From Novosphingobium sp. BW1 (GTDB lineage Bacteria; Pseudomonadota; Alphaproteobacteria; Sphingomonadales; Sphingomonadaceae): a stretch of DNA of 64,000 nt. The notes beneath the pieces are model-generated. The model searched no databases, was not told the origin of the DNA, and saw nothing but the letters and a program-made list of their open reading frames with translations. Below are positions 38,412-48,343 of this stretch, one piece after another. How positions within the stretch are numbered: position 1 is the stretch's first letter; each line of letters opens with the position of its first letter. The stretch is from the NCBI RefSeq assembly GCF_008107685.1, contig NZ_VIRF01000073.1:30261-94260 (forward strand). The letters are read 5' to 3'. The position numbers were made by a program, and so were the translations under genes.

Positions 38412-39482
38412 ATGCAGGTCGGTGTCTTCATCCCCATCAACAACAACGGCTGGCTGATTTCCGAGACGGCGCCGCAGTACAAGCCGAGCTTCGATCTTAA
38501 CAAAGAGATCGCGCTCATGGCCGAGGCGCACGGGCTCGATTTCCTGCTCTCGATGATCAAGCTGCGCGGTTTTGGCGGCAAGACCGAGTTCTGGGAGTAT
38601 GGGCTGGAGAGCTTCACGCTCATGGCGGGACTTGCCTCGGTGACCGAGAAGATCAAGCTCTACGCGACGGCGCCCACGTTGATCCTGCCGCCCGCTTTTG
38701 CCGCGCGCATGGGCGTCACCATCGATTCGATCAGCCACGGCCGCTTCGGGTTGAACCTGGTCACCGGCTGGCAGCCCCCTGAGTACACGCAGATGGGCCT
38801 GTGGCCGGGTGATGAACACTTCCGCAACCGTTACGACGTGCTCGACGAATATGCCCATGTGCTGCGCGACCTGTGGAACACCGGGCGCAGTGATTTCAAG
38901 GGCGACTATTACACCATGGACGATTGCCTGGTGCGCCCGAAGCCGGGCGCGGACATGAAGATCATCTGTGCCGGTTCTTCCGATGCAGGGCTCGCCTTTT
39001 CGGCGAAATGGGCGGACTACGCCTTCTGCCTCGGGAAGGGCGTGAATACGCCCAAGGCCTTTGCCTTCAACAACGAGCGCCTTGCCATGTTCACTGCCGC
39101 GACTGGCCGCGATGTCTCGATGTTCGTTCTTGTCATGGTGATCGCGGCCGAGACCGATGAAGAGGCCATGGCGAAGTGGAAGCTTTACAACGATGGGGTC
39201 GATATCGATGCGATCTCGTGGCTCGCGGACCAGGGCGCAAAGGATACGGTCAACACCGACACCAACGTGCGCCAGCTTGCCGCGCCCGAGGGGGCGGTGA
39301 ACATCAACATGGGCACGCTGGTAGGCAGCTATGAAAACGTGGCACGTATGCTCGACGAGATGAGCGAGGTCCCCGGAACGGGCGGTGTGCTCCTCACATT
39401 CGATGACTTCCTGACCGGCGTGGATGGTTTCGGGACGCGGATTCAACCTCTTATGAAGAGCCGCGCCGGAATCGCGGGCTAA
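38412..39482 (+). CDS. rutA: Pyrimidine monooxygenase
   Basis: A 356-residue luciferase-like FMN-dependent enzyme starting [27 protein letters not shown]. It has RutA features such as [48 protein letters not shown] and [18 protein letters not shown]. It opens the uracil ring using O2 and reduced FMN. In E. coli rutA is first; here it is last after rutBCD. Its flavin reductase partner RutF and the RutE dehydrogenase are not in this window. Confidence 0.96.
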   Translation: MQVGVFIPINNNGWLISETAPQYKPSFDLNKEIALMAEAHGLDFLLSMIKLRGFGGKTEFWEYGLESFTLMAGLASVTEKIKLYATAPTLILPPAFAARMGVTIDSISHGRFGLNLVTGWQPPEYTQMGLWPGDEHFRNRYDVLDEYAHVLRDLWNTGRSDFKGDYYTMDDCLVRPKPGADMKIICAGSSDAGLAFSAKWADYAFCLGKGVNTPKAFAFNNERLAMFTAATGRDVSMFVLVMVIAAETDEEAMAKWKLYNDGVDIDAISWLADQGAKDTVNTDTNVRQLAAPEGAVNINMGTLVGSYENVARMLDEMSEVPGTGGVLLTFDDFLTGVDGFGTRIQPLMKSRAGIAG

Positions 39483-39562
39483 GGGTGAGAAGCCGATTAA
39501 AGGTTCGGAACCGGCCCAATTAGCCATTGCATCTGGGCTATGGTGCAGTGCAGTAAAGTGGC

Positions 39563-40141
39563 ATGCGTATCGCGATTGTCGATGAGAGCGCCGCGCGCGC
39601 CTCCATCATTGAAGAAGGCCTGTCCGAGCTTGCCGATTGCGACCTTGTCGTGATCACCGAGCGGCGTGGCATGCTCGCGCGTATGTCTGAGATCGATCCC
39701 GATATCGTGTTGATGGACCTCGGAAATCCCTCGCGCGATATGCTTGAGGAGTATTTCGCGGTGAGCCGCGCGCTGGCCCGGCCCATTGCCATGTTCGTGG
39801 ACGAGGCCGACGACGAGGCCATCGTCGCCTCTGTCGAGGCCGGGGTTTCGTCCTACGTGGTCGATGGACTTGCGGCGGGACGCATCCGGCCCATTCTCGA
39901 TCTTGCGATCACGCGCTTCAACGCCTTTGCCCGGCTGCAAAGCGATCTTGCCGAAGCGCGCGGCAAGCTCGCCGAGCGCGAACTGGTCGACAAGGCCAAG
40001 CGGATACTGATGCAGAGCAAGGGCCTGCCCGAACCCAAGGCCTATGCCGAACTGCGCAAGACCGCGATGGACCAAGGCAAGCGCATCGTTAACATTGCCG
40101 AAGCCGTCGTCACCGCCCACGAACTGATGAGCGGGACATGA
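39563..40141 (+). CDS. nasT: NasT-type ANTAR antitermination regulator
   Basis: A 192-residue protein: a receiver-like domain (MRIAIVDESAARASIIEEGL; possible phospho-acceptor Asp in DIVLMDLGNPSRD), a short coiled segment (NAFARLQSDLAEARGKLAER) and a C-terminal ANTAR domain ELVDKAKRILMQSKGLPEP with the following helices. In Azotobacter and Paracoccus, NasT binds hairpins in nas leader RNA and prevents termination unless held by NasS. It is 30 nt upstream of nasS and just before the nrtA attenuator, which fits that role here. Confidence 0.94.
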   Translation: MRIAIVDESAARASIIEEGLSELADCDLVVITERRGMLARMSEIDPDIVLMDLGNPSRDMLEEYFAVSRALARPIAMFVDEADDEAIVASVEAGVSSYVVDGLAAGRIRPILDLAITRFNAFARLQSDLAEARGKLAERELVDKAKRILMQSKGLPEPKAYAELRKTAMDQGKRIVNIAEAVVTAHELMSGT

Positions 40142-40171
40142 TCGGCTGGGACCGACAAGAGGTGTCTTGAG

Positions 40172-41383
40172 GTGAATACGCAACTGACAATCGGCTTCCT
40201 GCCGCTGGTGGATGCCTGCCTGCCAATCCTGGCGCTCGAGCATGGTTTTGCCGAGGACGAGGGGATTTCGCTCAGCCTGGTCAAGGACCTGAGCTGGGCG
40301 ACCGTGCTCGACCGACTGCTCTACGGGCACAGCGATGCTGCGCACATGATCGCCCCGCTGGCGATTGCCGCAACGCTGGGGCGCGGGCGTCCCGCACAGC
40401 CGCTGGCCGCGCCTTTCGTGCTGGGTCTCAATGGCAATGCGATCACGCTTACCCCCACGCTCGCACGGCGCGTCCGCGGGGACGAGAAAGGGCTGGGCGA
40501 TCCGGTCAAAGTGGGCGCCGCGCTGCGCGAGGTCGCGCTGGAGCGGGCGGCGGCGGGCAAGCCGCTGACCTTCGGCGTCGTCCATCGTTATTCCAGCCAC
40601 AACTACATGCTGCGCTACTGGCTCGCTTCGTGTGGGATCCGGGCGGACAAGGACGTCGACATCTCCACGGTGGCCCCGCCGTTCTGCGCCGAAGCGCTTG
40701 AACTGGGCGAAGTCGACGGCATTTGCGTGGGCGAACCCTGGAACAGCGTTGCGGTGGAAAAGGGCGTGGGCGAAATCGTCCTATCCACCTCGCAGATCTG
40801 GCGGCGCGGAGTGGAGAAGGTGCTGGCCCTGCGCGAACCGGTGCTGGAGGAAAAGCGCGACGCGGTGCTGCGCCTTATCCGCGCCCTGTGCCGGGCCGCC
40901 GCGCATTTCGTGGACCCGATCAACTGGGAGCACAACGCCGCTATCCTGGCCCGGCCGGAGTATCTGGACGGCTCGCCCGAACTCATTCGACGGGCCATTG
41001 CCGATCAGATCCTGATCGCGCGGGGCGGGACGATGATCCACTATCCTGATTTCATGTTCCAGTACCGGGAGGCGGCGAACTTTCCCTGGGTCAGCCAGGC
41101 CGAGTGGCTCTATTCGCAGATGGTGCGCTGGGACGGCCTGGCGTTCGACCGCGCGGATGCCGACAAGGCGGCGCGCGTATTCCGTCCCGACATCTATCGC
41201 GCCGCACTGCTGGGCACGAACGAGCCGCTGCCGGGGGCCAGTTCAAAGGTCGAAGGCAGCATCGTCACGCCCACTGTGGTAGGGACGCAGCAGGGCAACA
41301 TGGTCCTTGAGTCCAACGCTTTTTTTGACGGGAAGGTGTTTGATCCACAGCGTATCGAAGAGTACCTGGCGCAGCTCTTCTGA
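40172..41383 (+). CDS. nasS: NasS-type nitrate/nitrite sensor
   Basis: A 403-residue NrtA-like protein without a signal peptide (GTG start, MNTQLTIGFLPLVDACLPIL), so it stays in the cytoplasm. The periplasmic-binding fold is clear: ALEHGFAEDEGISLSLVKDLSW, GLNGNAITLT, HRYSSHNYMLRYWLASCGI and GEVDGICVGEPWNSVAV. NasS holds NasT inactive until nitrate or nitrite is bound. Its relative nrtA lies directly downstream with a signal peptide, so the two probably share ancestry. Confidence 0.94.
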   Translation: MNTQLTIGFLPLVDACLPILALEHGFAEDEGISLSLVKDLSWATVLDRLLYGHSDAAHMIAPLAIAATLGRGRPAQPLAAPFVLGLNGNAITLTPTLARRVRGDEKGLGDPVKVGAALREVALERAAAGKPLTFGVVHRYSSHNYMLRYWLASCGIRADKDVDISTVAPPFCAEALELGEVDGICVGEPWNSVAVEKGVGEIVLSTSQIWRRGVEKVLALREPVLEEKRDAVLRLIRALCRAAAHFVDPINWEHNAAILARPEYLDGSPELIRRAIADQILIARGGTMIHYPDFMFQYREAANFPWVSQAEWLYSQMVRWDGLAFDRADADKAARVFRPDIYRAALLGTNEPLPGASSKVEGSIVTPTVVGTQQGNMVLESNAFFDGKVFDPQRIEEYLAQLF

Positions 41384-41404
41384 CAGGCAATTTCGATGTG
41401 CAGT

Positions 41405-41574
41405 GCAAAAAGAGCTTGCCGCTTGCCATGCGAATCGCTTACTAAATTAAGCGAACAGTCCGGTGGGCCCCCAAGGATGGGTGCTTAGTATAGCTGGTCT
41501 GAACTTTCTTAAATTCGTGGCACCGTAGCCGCCTCGTCGTGGTCCATTTGGGACTTTCGTCGTGGCGGTTTTTT
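41405..41574 (+). promoter_or_regulatory. Attenuator leader of the nrt operon (leader 1)
   Basis: The nasS-nrtA gap is 223 nt and holds ordered blocks that recur before nirB: GCAAAAAGAGCTTGCC (41405-41420), TGCGAATC (41429-41436), GTGGCACCGTAGCCGCC (41517-41533) and a terminator ending TTTTTTGCG. Hairpins are possible at GCAA/TTGC around 41405-41419 and CGCTTA/TAAGCG with a six-base loop at 41436-41453. Control by NasT antitermination is inferred; I could not assign the ANTAR hexaloop consensus by eye. Confidence 0.75.
41528..41574 (+). terminator. Leader terminator before nrtA
   Basis: GCCGCC (41528-41533) pairs with GGCGGT (41564-41569, one wobble), with an inner GTCC/GGAC stem at about 41542-41554, followed by TTTTTT. 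It sits 33 nt before nrtA, so transcription reaching the nrt genes must pass it; this is the expected target of NasT control. Confidence 0.82.
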
Positions 41575-41606
41575 GCGTTTGGGTTTTGGAATTGGGGGTC
41601 GGTTCG

Positions 41607-43040
41607 ATGACGAAGTTTGGGCAATCCGGTTTTTCGCGCCGCATGGTAGTGGGGGCACTCCTCGCCAGCGCGGCCTTGGCCGGATGCGGGGGGAGCAAGG
41701 ACGAGACGAGCGCGCAGCCGGGTGTCGCGGCCGCATCGGCAGGCGGCGCGGTGGAAAAGCCCGTGCTCAAGCTCGGCTTCATCAAGCTGACCGACATGGC
41801 CCCTCTGGCGATCGCCAAGGAAAAGGGCTTTTTCGCCGAGGAAGGGCTCAATGTAACGCTCGAGCCCCAGGCCAACTGGAAGGTCCTGCTTGATGGCGTG
41901 ATCGGCGGCCAGCTTGACGGTGCGCATATGCTCGCCGGTCAGCCGCTTGCCGCGACCATTGGTTATGGCACCAAGGCCCACCTGATTGCGCCGCTCAGCC
42001 TCGATCTCAATGGCAATGCGATCACCGTCTCGAACAAGGTCTGGGACATGGTGAAGGGCGATCTGCAGCGCAGCGCCGACGGCAAGCCCGTCCACCCGAT
42101 CTCGGCCTCGGTCTTGAAGCCCGTCATCACCAGCTTCAAGCAGCAGGGCAAGCCCTTCAACATGGGCATGGTCTTCCCGGTTTCGACGCATAATTACGAG
42201 CTGCGCTACTGGCTCGCCGCGGGTGGTCTCAACCCTGGTTTCTACACGCCGGGCGACATCAAGGGCACCACCTCGGCCGACGTCCAGCTTTCAGTGACGC
42301 CGCCCCCGCAGATGCCCGCGACGCTCGAAGCCGGCACTATCGAGGGCTACTGCGTGGGCGAGCCCTGGAACCAGGCCGCGGTGCAGAAGAAGATCGGCGT
42401 GCCCATCGTCACCGACGACCAGATCTGGCACAACAACCCGGAAAAGGTCTTCTCGATCCGAAAGGATTTCGCCGAGAAGTATCCCGGCACCACCTCGGCC
42501 ATGCTGCGCGCGATCATCCGCGCCCAGGAGTGGCTCGATGCCGATGGCGGCGCGAACCGCAAGGAGGCGGTGAAGATCCTCTCTCAGCCCAATTATGTGG
42601 GCGCTGACGAGGCGGTGATCGCGGCCTCGATGACCGGCAAGTTCACTTACGAGGCGGACGACACGCGCGATGCGCCCGGTTTCAACATCTTCTTCGTTAA
42701 CTACGCGGGCTATCCCTATTACTCGGACGCGATCTGGTACCTGACCCAGATGCGCCGCTGGGGCCAGATTCCCGCCGACCATGACGACCAGTGGTACTTC
42801 GACCAGGCCAAGGCAGTCTATCGTCCGGATCTTTATCTCGCTGCGGCCAACCAGCTCGTCGAGAAGGGCACGATTTCCGCCGACGATGTGCCCGAAACGG
42901 ATGGGTTCCGGGGTGAGCAGGACGGCTTCATCGATGGTATTACCTACGATGGCAAGCAGCCCAACGCCTACCTCGCCAAGTTCAAGATCGGCCTCCAGAA
43001 GGGCCAAAAGGTGTCCGCTTCGGGCGTGACCGGAAGCTGA
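41607..43040 (+). CDS. nrtA: Nitrate ABC transporter substrate-binding protein
   Basis: A 477-residue protein from ATG 41607 with a Tat/lipoprotein-like start ([23 protein letters not shown]): the twin arginine and lipobox are both visible. The binding domain has [63 protein letters not shown] and [13 protein letters not shown], closely following NrtA/NasF. It binds nitrate (or nitrite) in the periplasm for NrtB-NrtCD. The leader attenuator precedes it. Confidence 0.95.
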   Translation: MTKFGQSGFSRRMVVGALLASAALAGCGGSKDETSAQPGVAAASAGGAVEKPVLKLGFIKLTDMAPLAIAKEKGFFAEEGLNVTLEPQANWKVLLDGVIGGQLDGAHMLAGQPLAATIGYGTKAHLIAPLSLDLNGNAITVSNKVWDMVKGDLQRSADGKPVHPISASVLKPVITSFKQQGKPFNMGMVFPVSTHNYELRYWLAAGGLNPGFYTPGDIKGTTSADVQLSVTPPPQMPATLEAGTIEGYCVGEPWNQAAVQKKIGVPIVTDDQIWHNNPEKVFSIRKDFAEKYPGTTSAMLRAIIRAQEWLDADGGANRKEAVKILSQPNYVGADEAVIAASMTGKFTYEADDTRDAPGFNIFFVNYAGYPYYSDAIWYLTQMRRWGQIPADHDDQWYFDQAKAVYRPDLYLAAANQLVEKGTISADDVPETDGFRGEQDGFIDGITYDGKQPNAYLAKFKIGLQKGQKVSASGVTGS

Positions 43041-43070
43041 TCGATAGCGTCCGCTCCAAGGAGAAGAACG

Positions 43071-44141
43071 ATGGCAACAGTCTATGCACCACGTGCGCCT
43101 CTCCCGGGGGCGAGCGCCGATAGCACGAGCAAGGAGGCTTTCATGGCCACGCAACCGTCCGTCCCGGCCGAGCCGGCCGCGGCCGCGTCCTCCGCGGCGC
43201 CCGAGCCAATCGCGGCGCAGCCCGGGAAGGTCCAGGCTTTGCTTGCCAAGAACACCAAGGTAATCCTGGCGCCGGTTATCGGCATCCTTGCCTTCCTGGG
43301 ATTGTGGGCCGCGCTGGCGCCGATGGTGGATACCTCGCTCGGCGCGCTGCCGGGGCCGCTGGAAGTGGCCGAGCAGGGCGCCGCGCTCTACGGCGAGTGG
43401 CAGGCATCGAACGAAGCCGCGGCCGAGTTCTACGCAGCGCAGGATGCGCGCATCGCGGCCGGAACACAGGCCATGGCTTTTGACTACGCCGGCCCGCCGA
43501 CCTTCCTCAACCAAGTCGTGACTTCGCTGGAAACGGTGGCGCTCGGCTTCATTCTCGCAACGGTCGTGGCCGTACCAATCGGTCTGGCCGCCGGTCTCTC
43601 ACCGCTCTTCAACGCCGCGATCAACCCGCTGATCCAGATCATGAAGCCGGTCAGCCCGCTCGCCTGGCTGCCGATCGTGACAATGGTCGTCTCGGCGACG
43701 GTCACGAGCGCGGACCCGATGCTGGCCAAGAGCTTCGTGATCTCAGCGGTTGTAGTGACGCTGTGCTCGCTTTGGCCCACGCTCATCAACACCGCCGTCG
43801 GCACCGCGTCGATTGACAAGGACCTTCTGAACGTGGGGCGCGTGCTCAAGCTCGGCACCTTCCAGAAGCTGACCAAGCTCGTGCTGCCGTCCTCGCTTCC
43901 CTATATCTTCACCGGTATGCGCCTTTCGCTGGGCGTGGGCTGGATGGTGCTGATCGCGGCGGAAATGCTCGCGCAGAACCCGGGGCTGGGCAAGTTCGTC
44001 TGGGACGAGTTCCAGAACGGGTCCTCCCAGAGCCTTGCTCGCATCATGTTCGCGGTGATCGTCATCGGCCTCATCGGCTTTCTGCTCGACCGCCTGATGA
44101 TGACCTTGCAGAACCTCGTGAGCCGCAACCACGCGGTCTGA
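43071..44141 (+). CDS. nrtB: Nitrate ABC transporter permease
   Basis: A 356-residue BPD-transporter permease. An Ala/Pro-rich cytoplasmic start leads into TM1 (VILAPVIGILAFLGLWAAL), a periplasmic loop and the permease core with GFILATVVAVPIGLAAGLSP, PVSPLAWLPIVTMVVSA and the EAA-type loop LKLGTFQKLTKLVLPSSLPYIFTGMRLSLG. Two starts are credible: ATG 43071 (AAGGAG site at 43058) and ATG 43143 (AAGGAGG site). The family resembles NrtB/SsuC. Confidence 0.93.
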   Translation: MATVYAPRAPLPGASADSTSKEAFMATQPSVPAEPAAAASSAAPEPIAAQPGKVQALLAKNTKVILAPVIGILAFLGLWAALAPMVDTSLGALPGPLEVAEQGAALYGEWQASNEAAAEFYAAQDARIAAGTQAMAFDYAGPPTFLNQVVTSLETVALGFILATVVAVPIGLAAGLSPLFNAAINPLIQIMKPVSPLAWLPIVTMVVSATVTSADPMLAKSFVISAVVVTLCSLWPTLINTAVGTASIDKDLLNVGRVLKLGTFQKLTKLVLPSSLPYIFTGMRLSLGVGWMVLIAAEMLAQNPGLGKFVWDEFQNGSSQSLARIMFAVIVIGLIGFLLDRLMMTLQNLVSRNHAV

Positions 44142-44192
44142 TCGCGGCCCTTCGCGCCACACTTCCTGCACTTACCGTAAGGGACCAATGAC

Positions 44193-45887
44193 ATGGGTAC
44201 GATCCTCTCGCTCCAGGGTGTGACCAAGGCCTACACCGGCCAGACCGGCGACGTGACGCGGGTGCTCGATGGCATCGACCTCGATGTTGAGGAAGGCGAA
44301 TTCATCGCCATTCTGGGCTTCTCGGGGGCAGGCAAGACCACGTTGATTTCCACCATCGCCGGGCTGGTGGAGCCTGACGCCGGGCAGATTCTCTTGCACG
44401 GTCGTCCGGTGGACGGGCCGGGCAAGGACCGGGGGCTGGTGTTCCAGTCCTACTCGCTCTTCCCCTGGCTGACGGTGGAGAAGAACGTCGCCCTGGCGGT
44501 CGATGCCGTGCACAAGGACCGTTCGCGCGCCGAGCGTGCCGCGCTGGTGCGCCAGAAGGTCGAGCTCGTCGGGCTGGGCCATGCGATGGACCGCAAGCCG
44601 GGGCAGCTTTCGGGCGGCATGCGCCAGCGCGTCTCGGTCGCCCGGGCGCTTGCGATGGAGCCCGAGATCCTGCTCCTGGACGAGCCGCTCTCCGCGCTCG
44701 ACGCGCTGACCCGCGCCAAGCTCCAGGACGAGATCGAGCGCATCCGCAAAGAGGAGAAGCGCACCATCATCCTTGTCACCAACGACGTGGATGAGGCGCT
44801 CCTGCTGGCCGACCGGGTGGCTGTGCTGACGCCCGCACCGGCTGCGCGGATCGGCAAGGTCTTTATCGTTGACGTACCACGCCCGCGCGAGCGGGAGGTG
44901 GTCAATGACGATGTCCATTTCCAGTCCCTGCGGCGCGAGATCGTAGGCTATCTGGGCCATCTCAACGAAGCGGGATCGAGCGTGGGCGAGGCGAGCGTTG
45001 CGCTGCCAGAGGTGACCCCCCTCGACCTCTCTGTAAAGAACGGGCCGCAGCTGCCCAAGGCTTGTGTCGAGGCGGGACAGTCGGCGGTCGAGCAGCGCTA
45101 CCTCGAGTTCTTTAAACTCAACAAGGTTTATCCCACGCCCAGGGGGCCGCTGACCGTGGTGGAGGACTTCAACCTCCTGATGGAGAAGGGCGAATTCATC
45201 TCGCTCATCGGCCACTCGGGTTGCGGCAAGTCGACTGTGCTCACCATGGCAGCCGGACTCAACGCGATCAGCAGCGGAGGCATCGTCCTCGACAACCGCG
45301 AGATTTCTGGGGCGGGACCGGACAAGGCGGTGGTATTCCAGGCGCCGAGCCTGATGCCCTGGCTGACCGCGCGCCAGAACGTCTCACTGGGCGTCGAACG
45401 GGTCTATCCGCACGCAAGCAAGGCCGAGCGGGCGGATATCGTTGACTACTACCTGGAACGGGTGGGGCTGGGCGATGCCATGGACAAGATGGCGGCGGAA
45501 ATGTCGAACGGGATGCGCCAGCGCGTGGGCATCGCGCGCGCCTTTGCGCTCTCGCCGCGCCTTCTGCTGCTCGATGAACCCTTCGGCATGCTCGACAGCT
45601 TGACCCGCTGGGATCTGCAGGACGTGCTGGTCGAGACCTGGAACCGCACCAAGGTCACTGCGATCATGGTCACCCACGATGTCGACGAGGCGATCCTCCT
45701 TGCCGACCGCGTGGTGATGATGACCAATGGCCCGCGCGCGACCATTGGCAAGGTCCTCAAGGTGGACCTCCCGCGCCCGCGCGACCGCAAGGCGCTGCTC
45801 GAGGATCCGAAGTTCTACCAGTACTGGCAGGAGGTTCTGCACTTCCTGGCCGAATATGACCACGGTCCGGCCTCCAAGGCGGCCTGA
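44193..45887 (+). CDS. nrtC: Nitrate ABC transporter ATPase with two fused ATP-binding domains
   Basis: A 564-residue protein with two complete ABC domains. Domain 1 (about 1-255) has GFSGAGKTT, LSGGMRQRVSVARAL and LLLDEPLSALD. Domain 2 (about 300-550) has GHSGCGKST, MSNGMRQRVGIARAF and LLLDEPFGMLD; both carry their switch-His region or Asn/His variant (TNDVDEA, THDVDEA). In cyanobacteria these jobs are split between NrtC and NrtD. Fusion implies a fixed ATPase heterodimer serving NrtB. The switch residue of domain 1 is Asn (VTNDV) instead of His, so one site may be degenerate. Confidence 0.92.
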   Translation: MGTILSLQGVTKAYTGQTGDVTRVLDGIDLDVEEGEFIAILGFSGAGKTTLISTIAGLVEPDAGQILLHGRPVDGPGKDRGLVFQSYSLFPWLTVEKNVALAVDAVHKDRSRAERAALVRQKVELVGLGHAMDRKPGQLSGGMRQRVSVARALAMEPEILLLDEPLSALDALTRAKLQDEIERIRKEEKRTIILVTNDVDEALLLADRVAVLTPAPAARIGKVFIVDVPRPREREVVNDDVHFQSLRREIVGYLGHLNEAGSSVGEASVALPEVTPLDLSVKNGPQLPKACVEAGQSAVEQRYLEFFKLNKVYPTPRGPLTVVEDFNLLMEKGEFISLIGHSGCGKSTVLTMAAGLNAISSGGIVLDNREISGAGPDKAVVFQAPSLMPWLTARQNVSLGVERVYPHASKAERADIVDYYLERVGLGDAMDKMAAEMSNGMRQRVGIARAFALSPRLLLLDEPFGMLDSLTRWDLQDVLVETWNRTKVTAIMVTHDVDEAILLADRVVMMTNGPRATIGKVLKVDLPRPRDRKALLEDPKFYQYWQEVLHFLAEYDHGPASKAA

Positions 45888-46165
45888 CTGAACGGGCCGC
45901 ACCGCGCGGCCAGCATACCCTGTGTCCGGGGGAATGTCCGGACGATGATGCGATCCTGCCCGAAAGGGGCAGGGCCCGGCGCGCGCTCATGAGGGGCGGG
46001 GGGCAGGCAAGGGCGCCTGCCATCAGAAGCGCAGGACAACAGGCTGCGAAGGCGCGAAGAACGCCCGGCCTGGTGCGGCGGACAAAGAAGTCTGCCTTCG
46101 ATCCAGTTTCTGGAAGCAAACGGCGTGCCCGCGTGGGGGTGGGGCGCCATCGGAGGTACACGACG

Positions 46166-47407
46166 ATGAAGACCGCCTATTCCACTTTTGTTACGCTCGC
46201 AGCCAGCACCGCCGCACTCGCGCTCTCGGCTCCGGCCCTGGCCAAGGCGGGCGCGCCTGTCACCGTGGCGGACGGGGTGACCATCGATCCGATCATCGAT
46301 GGCATGCTGCGCTACGAACATGTCGACCAGGGCCAGCTCGGCCTTGACGCCGATGCCCTGACCCTGCGCCTTCGCGGCGGTGTCGAGGTAAAGGCCCACG
46401 GCTTCTCGGCGCTGGCCGAGGCCGAAAGCACGCTGGCGATCCTCGACAATTACAACGACACGATCCCCGGCAACAACGGGTACCTGGGCGCCGAGCCGTA
46501 TTCGGTCGTGGCCGATCCCGAGAACGTGGAAGTGAACCGGCTGCAGGTGGGATATTCGGGCAAGATCGGCTCGATCACCGTGGGGCGTCAGCGTATCATT
46601 CACGACGATGCGCGCTTTGTCGGCAATGTGGGCTGGCGGCAAAACGAGCAGACTTTCGATGCCGTGCGCGCGCAAGGAGCGCTTGGTCCGGTCCTCGTGG
46701 ATGCCACCTATTCGCTCTCGCAGCGCTCGATCTTCGGCGCCGACAGCCCGAACAAGTATTGGGACGGCGATTTCGTGCTGCTGGACGGCGGCGTGAAGGT
46801 GAAGGGCGTGGCGGTGAAGGGCTTTGCCTACCTGCTCGACTATGACCAGCGCCTCGCCATGTCGAGCCAGACTTATGGTGCTATGGCCGCGGGCGCGATC
46901 CCGCTCGGCGGTACGGCGAAGATCGACATCAAGCTGCGCTACGCCCGCCAGAGCGACTACGGTGCCAATCCCATCAATTACGCTGCGGACTACTATGACG
47001 CCGAACTCGGCGTATCGGTGGCGGGCTTCGGGCTCAAGGGTGGCTACGAGGAGCTGGGGAGCGACGGTGGCAGCGCTGCCTTCCAGACGCCGATGGCGAC
47101 CGCGCACGCCTTCAACGGCTGGGCGGACCTGTTTCTGACGACGCCGTCGACGGGCCTGCGCGACTATTTTGGCGCGGTCTCCAAGGGCTTTGGCGATGTA
47201 GGCCCGCTCAAGGGGCTGAAGGGCATGATCGTCTACCACCAGTTCGACAGCGATGTGGGCGGTATCGACTACGGGCGCGAGTGGGACGCGAACCTGGGCT
47301 TCAAGGTCGCGGGTTACGGGGTCCTCGTCAAGTACGCCAACTACCAGGCCGACAGCTTCGGCACCGACACCGAGAAGTTCTGGGTCCAGTTCGGCTTTTC
47401 GTTCTGA
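46166..47407 (+). CDS. Outer-membrane porin of the nitrate locus
   Basis: A 413-residue protein from ATG 46166 behind a GGAGG site. A signal peptide ends near APALAKA. The mature part is a beta-barrel with repeated strands (DADALTLRLRGGVEVKAHGFSALAEAEST; GSITVGRQRIIHDDARFVGNVGW) and ends KFWVQFGFSF with a terminal Phe. The GRQRI..D..F segment resembles alginate-export (AlgE-like) and OprO-like porins. Location between the nitrate transporter and the nitrite channel suggests outer-membrane entry of nitrate or nitrite. Confidence 0.82.
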   Translation: MKTAYSTFVTLAASTAALALSAPALAKAGAPVTVADGVTIDPIIDGMLRYEHVDQGQLGLDADALTLRLRGGVEVKAHGFSALAEAESTLAILDNYNDTIPGNNGYLGAEPYSVVADPENVEVNRLQVGYSGKIGSITVGRQRIIHDDARFVGNVGWRQNEQTFDAVRAQGALGPVLVDATYSLSQRSIFGADSPNKYWDGDFVLLDGGVKVKGVAVKGFAYLLDYDQRLAMSSQTYGAMAAGAIPLGGTAKIDIKLRYARQSDYGANPINYAADYYDAELGVSVAGFGLKGGYEELGSDGGSAAFQTPMATAHAFNGWADLFLTTPSTGLRDYFGAVSKGFGDVGPLKGLKGMIVYHQFDSDVGGIDYGREWDANLGFKVAGYGVLVKYANYQADSFGTDTEKFWVQFGFSF

Positions 47408-47434
47408 TCACGCGGGGAAAGGGAGTAGTTACCG

Positions 47435-48256
47435 ATGGCCTATCTTGCACCAACTGAATTCGTCACCAAGCTCATCGACGCGGGCGAGTCCAAGATCATG
47501 ATGTCGACCAAGGACACGTTGGTCCGCGCCTACATGGCCGGCGCGATCCTGGCGCTAGCGGCGGCCTTTGCGGTCACCATCAACGTCCAGACGGGGCAGC
47601 CGCTGGCGGGCGCGGTGCTGTTCCCGGTCGGCTTCTGCATGCTCTATCTGCTTGGCTACGACCTCCTGACCGGGGTGTTCGTCCTGTGCCCGATGGCAGT
47701 CTGGGACAAGCGGCCGGGCTGCACCTGGGGCGGCGTCGCGCGCAACTGGGGCCTCGTATTCACCGGCAACTTTGCCGGCGCGCTGACCACGGCGGTCCTG
47801 ATGGCGATCTACTGGACCTACGGCTTCTCGACCGAACCGGCCGAAGTGGGCGCCAAGATGGCCGTCATCGGCGAGAACCGCACGGTTGGCTACGCGGCCT
47901 ACGGCGCGGCGGGATGGCTCACCATCTTCGTGCGCGCGGTGATGTGCAACTGGATGGTCTCGACCGGCGTCGTTGGCGCGCAGATCTCGACCACCGTGTC
48001 GGGCAAGGTCATCGCCATGTGGATGCCGATCATGCTCTTCTTCTACATGGTCTTCGAGCATTCAATCGTGAACATGTTCCTGTTTCCCACCGGCCTGATG
48101 CTGGGCGGCAACTTCACCATTGCCGACTACCTGGTGTGGAACGAGATCCCGGTTGTGCTGGGCAATGTCGTGGGCGGTCTCACTTTTACCGGCCTCATGC
48201 TCTTCAGCACGCACCGCAAGACCGCGCCGTCGCGGGTCGTCAAGATCGCTGCCTGA
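47435..48256 (+). CDS. nirC: Formate/nitrite transporter (FocA/NirC) family protein
   Basis: A 273-residue membrane protein with about six helices. Family motifs are AYMAGAILALAAAFAVTI, PVGFCMLYLLGYDLLTGVFVL, GNFAGALTTAVL, and the nitrite-channel NWMVSTGVVGAQIS and FEHSIVNMFLFPTGLMLGGNF (conserved His region). Context with nitrate and nitrite reductases favours nitrite over formate. It is 27 nt downstream of the porin gene, so likely the same message. Confidence 0.9.
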   Translation: MAYLAPTEFVTKLIDAGESKIMMSTKDTLVRAYMAGAILALAAAFAVTINVQTGQPLAGAVLFPVGFCMLYLLGYDLLTGVFVLCPMAVWDKRPGCTWGGVARNWGLVFTGNFAGALTTAVLMAIYWTYGFSTEPAEVGAKMAVIGENRTVGYAAYGAAGWLTIFVRAVMCNWMVSTGVVGAQISTTVSGKVIAMWMPIMLFFYMVFEHSIVNMFLFPTGLMLGGNFTIADYLVWNEIPVVLGNVVGGLTFTGLMLFSTHRKTAPSRVVKIAA

Positions 48257-48343
48257 GCGTCCCCTGGCAGTGCGAAGGGGGAGAGTGGGTGCTGGCATGC
48301 CACCACTTCCACCCCTTCCTTGCCATCTGCGAAAGGGAGCGTG

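Noticed and set aside
41384..41606. Sigma-54 promoter before nrtA
   Set aside because: I looked for a GG-N10-GC type -24/-12 pair and found no convincing match.
47435..48256. Formate channel FocA
   Set aside because: Not excluded by sequence, but position between nitrate transporter, porin and nitrite reductase makes nitrite much more likely.
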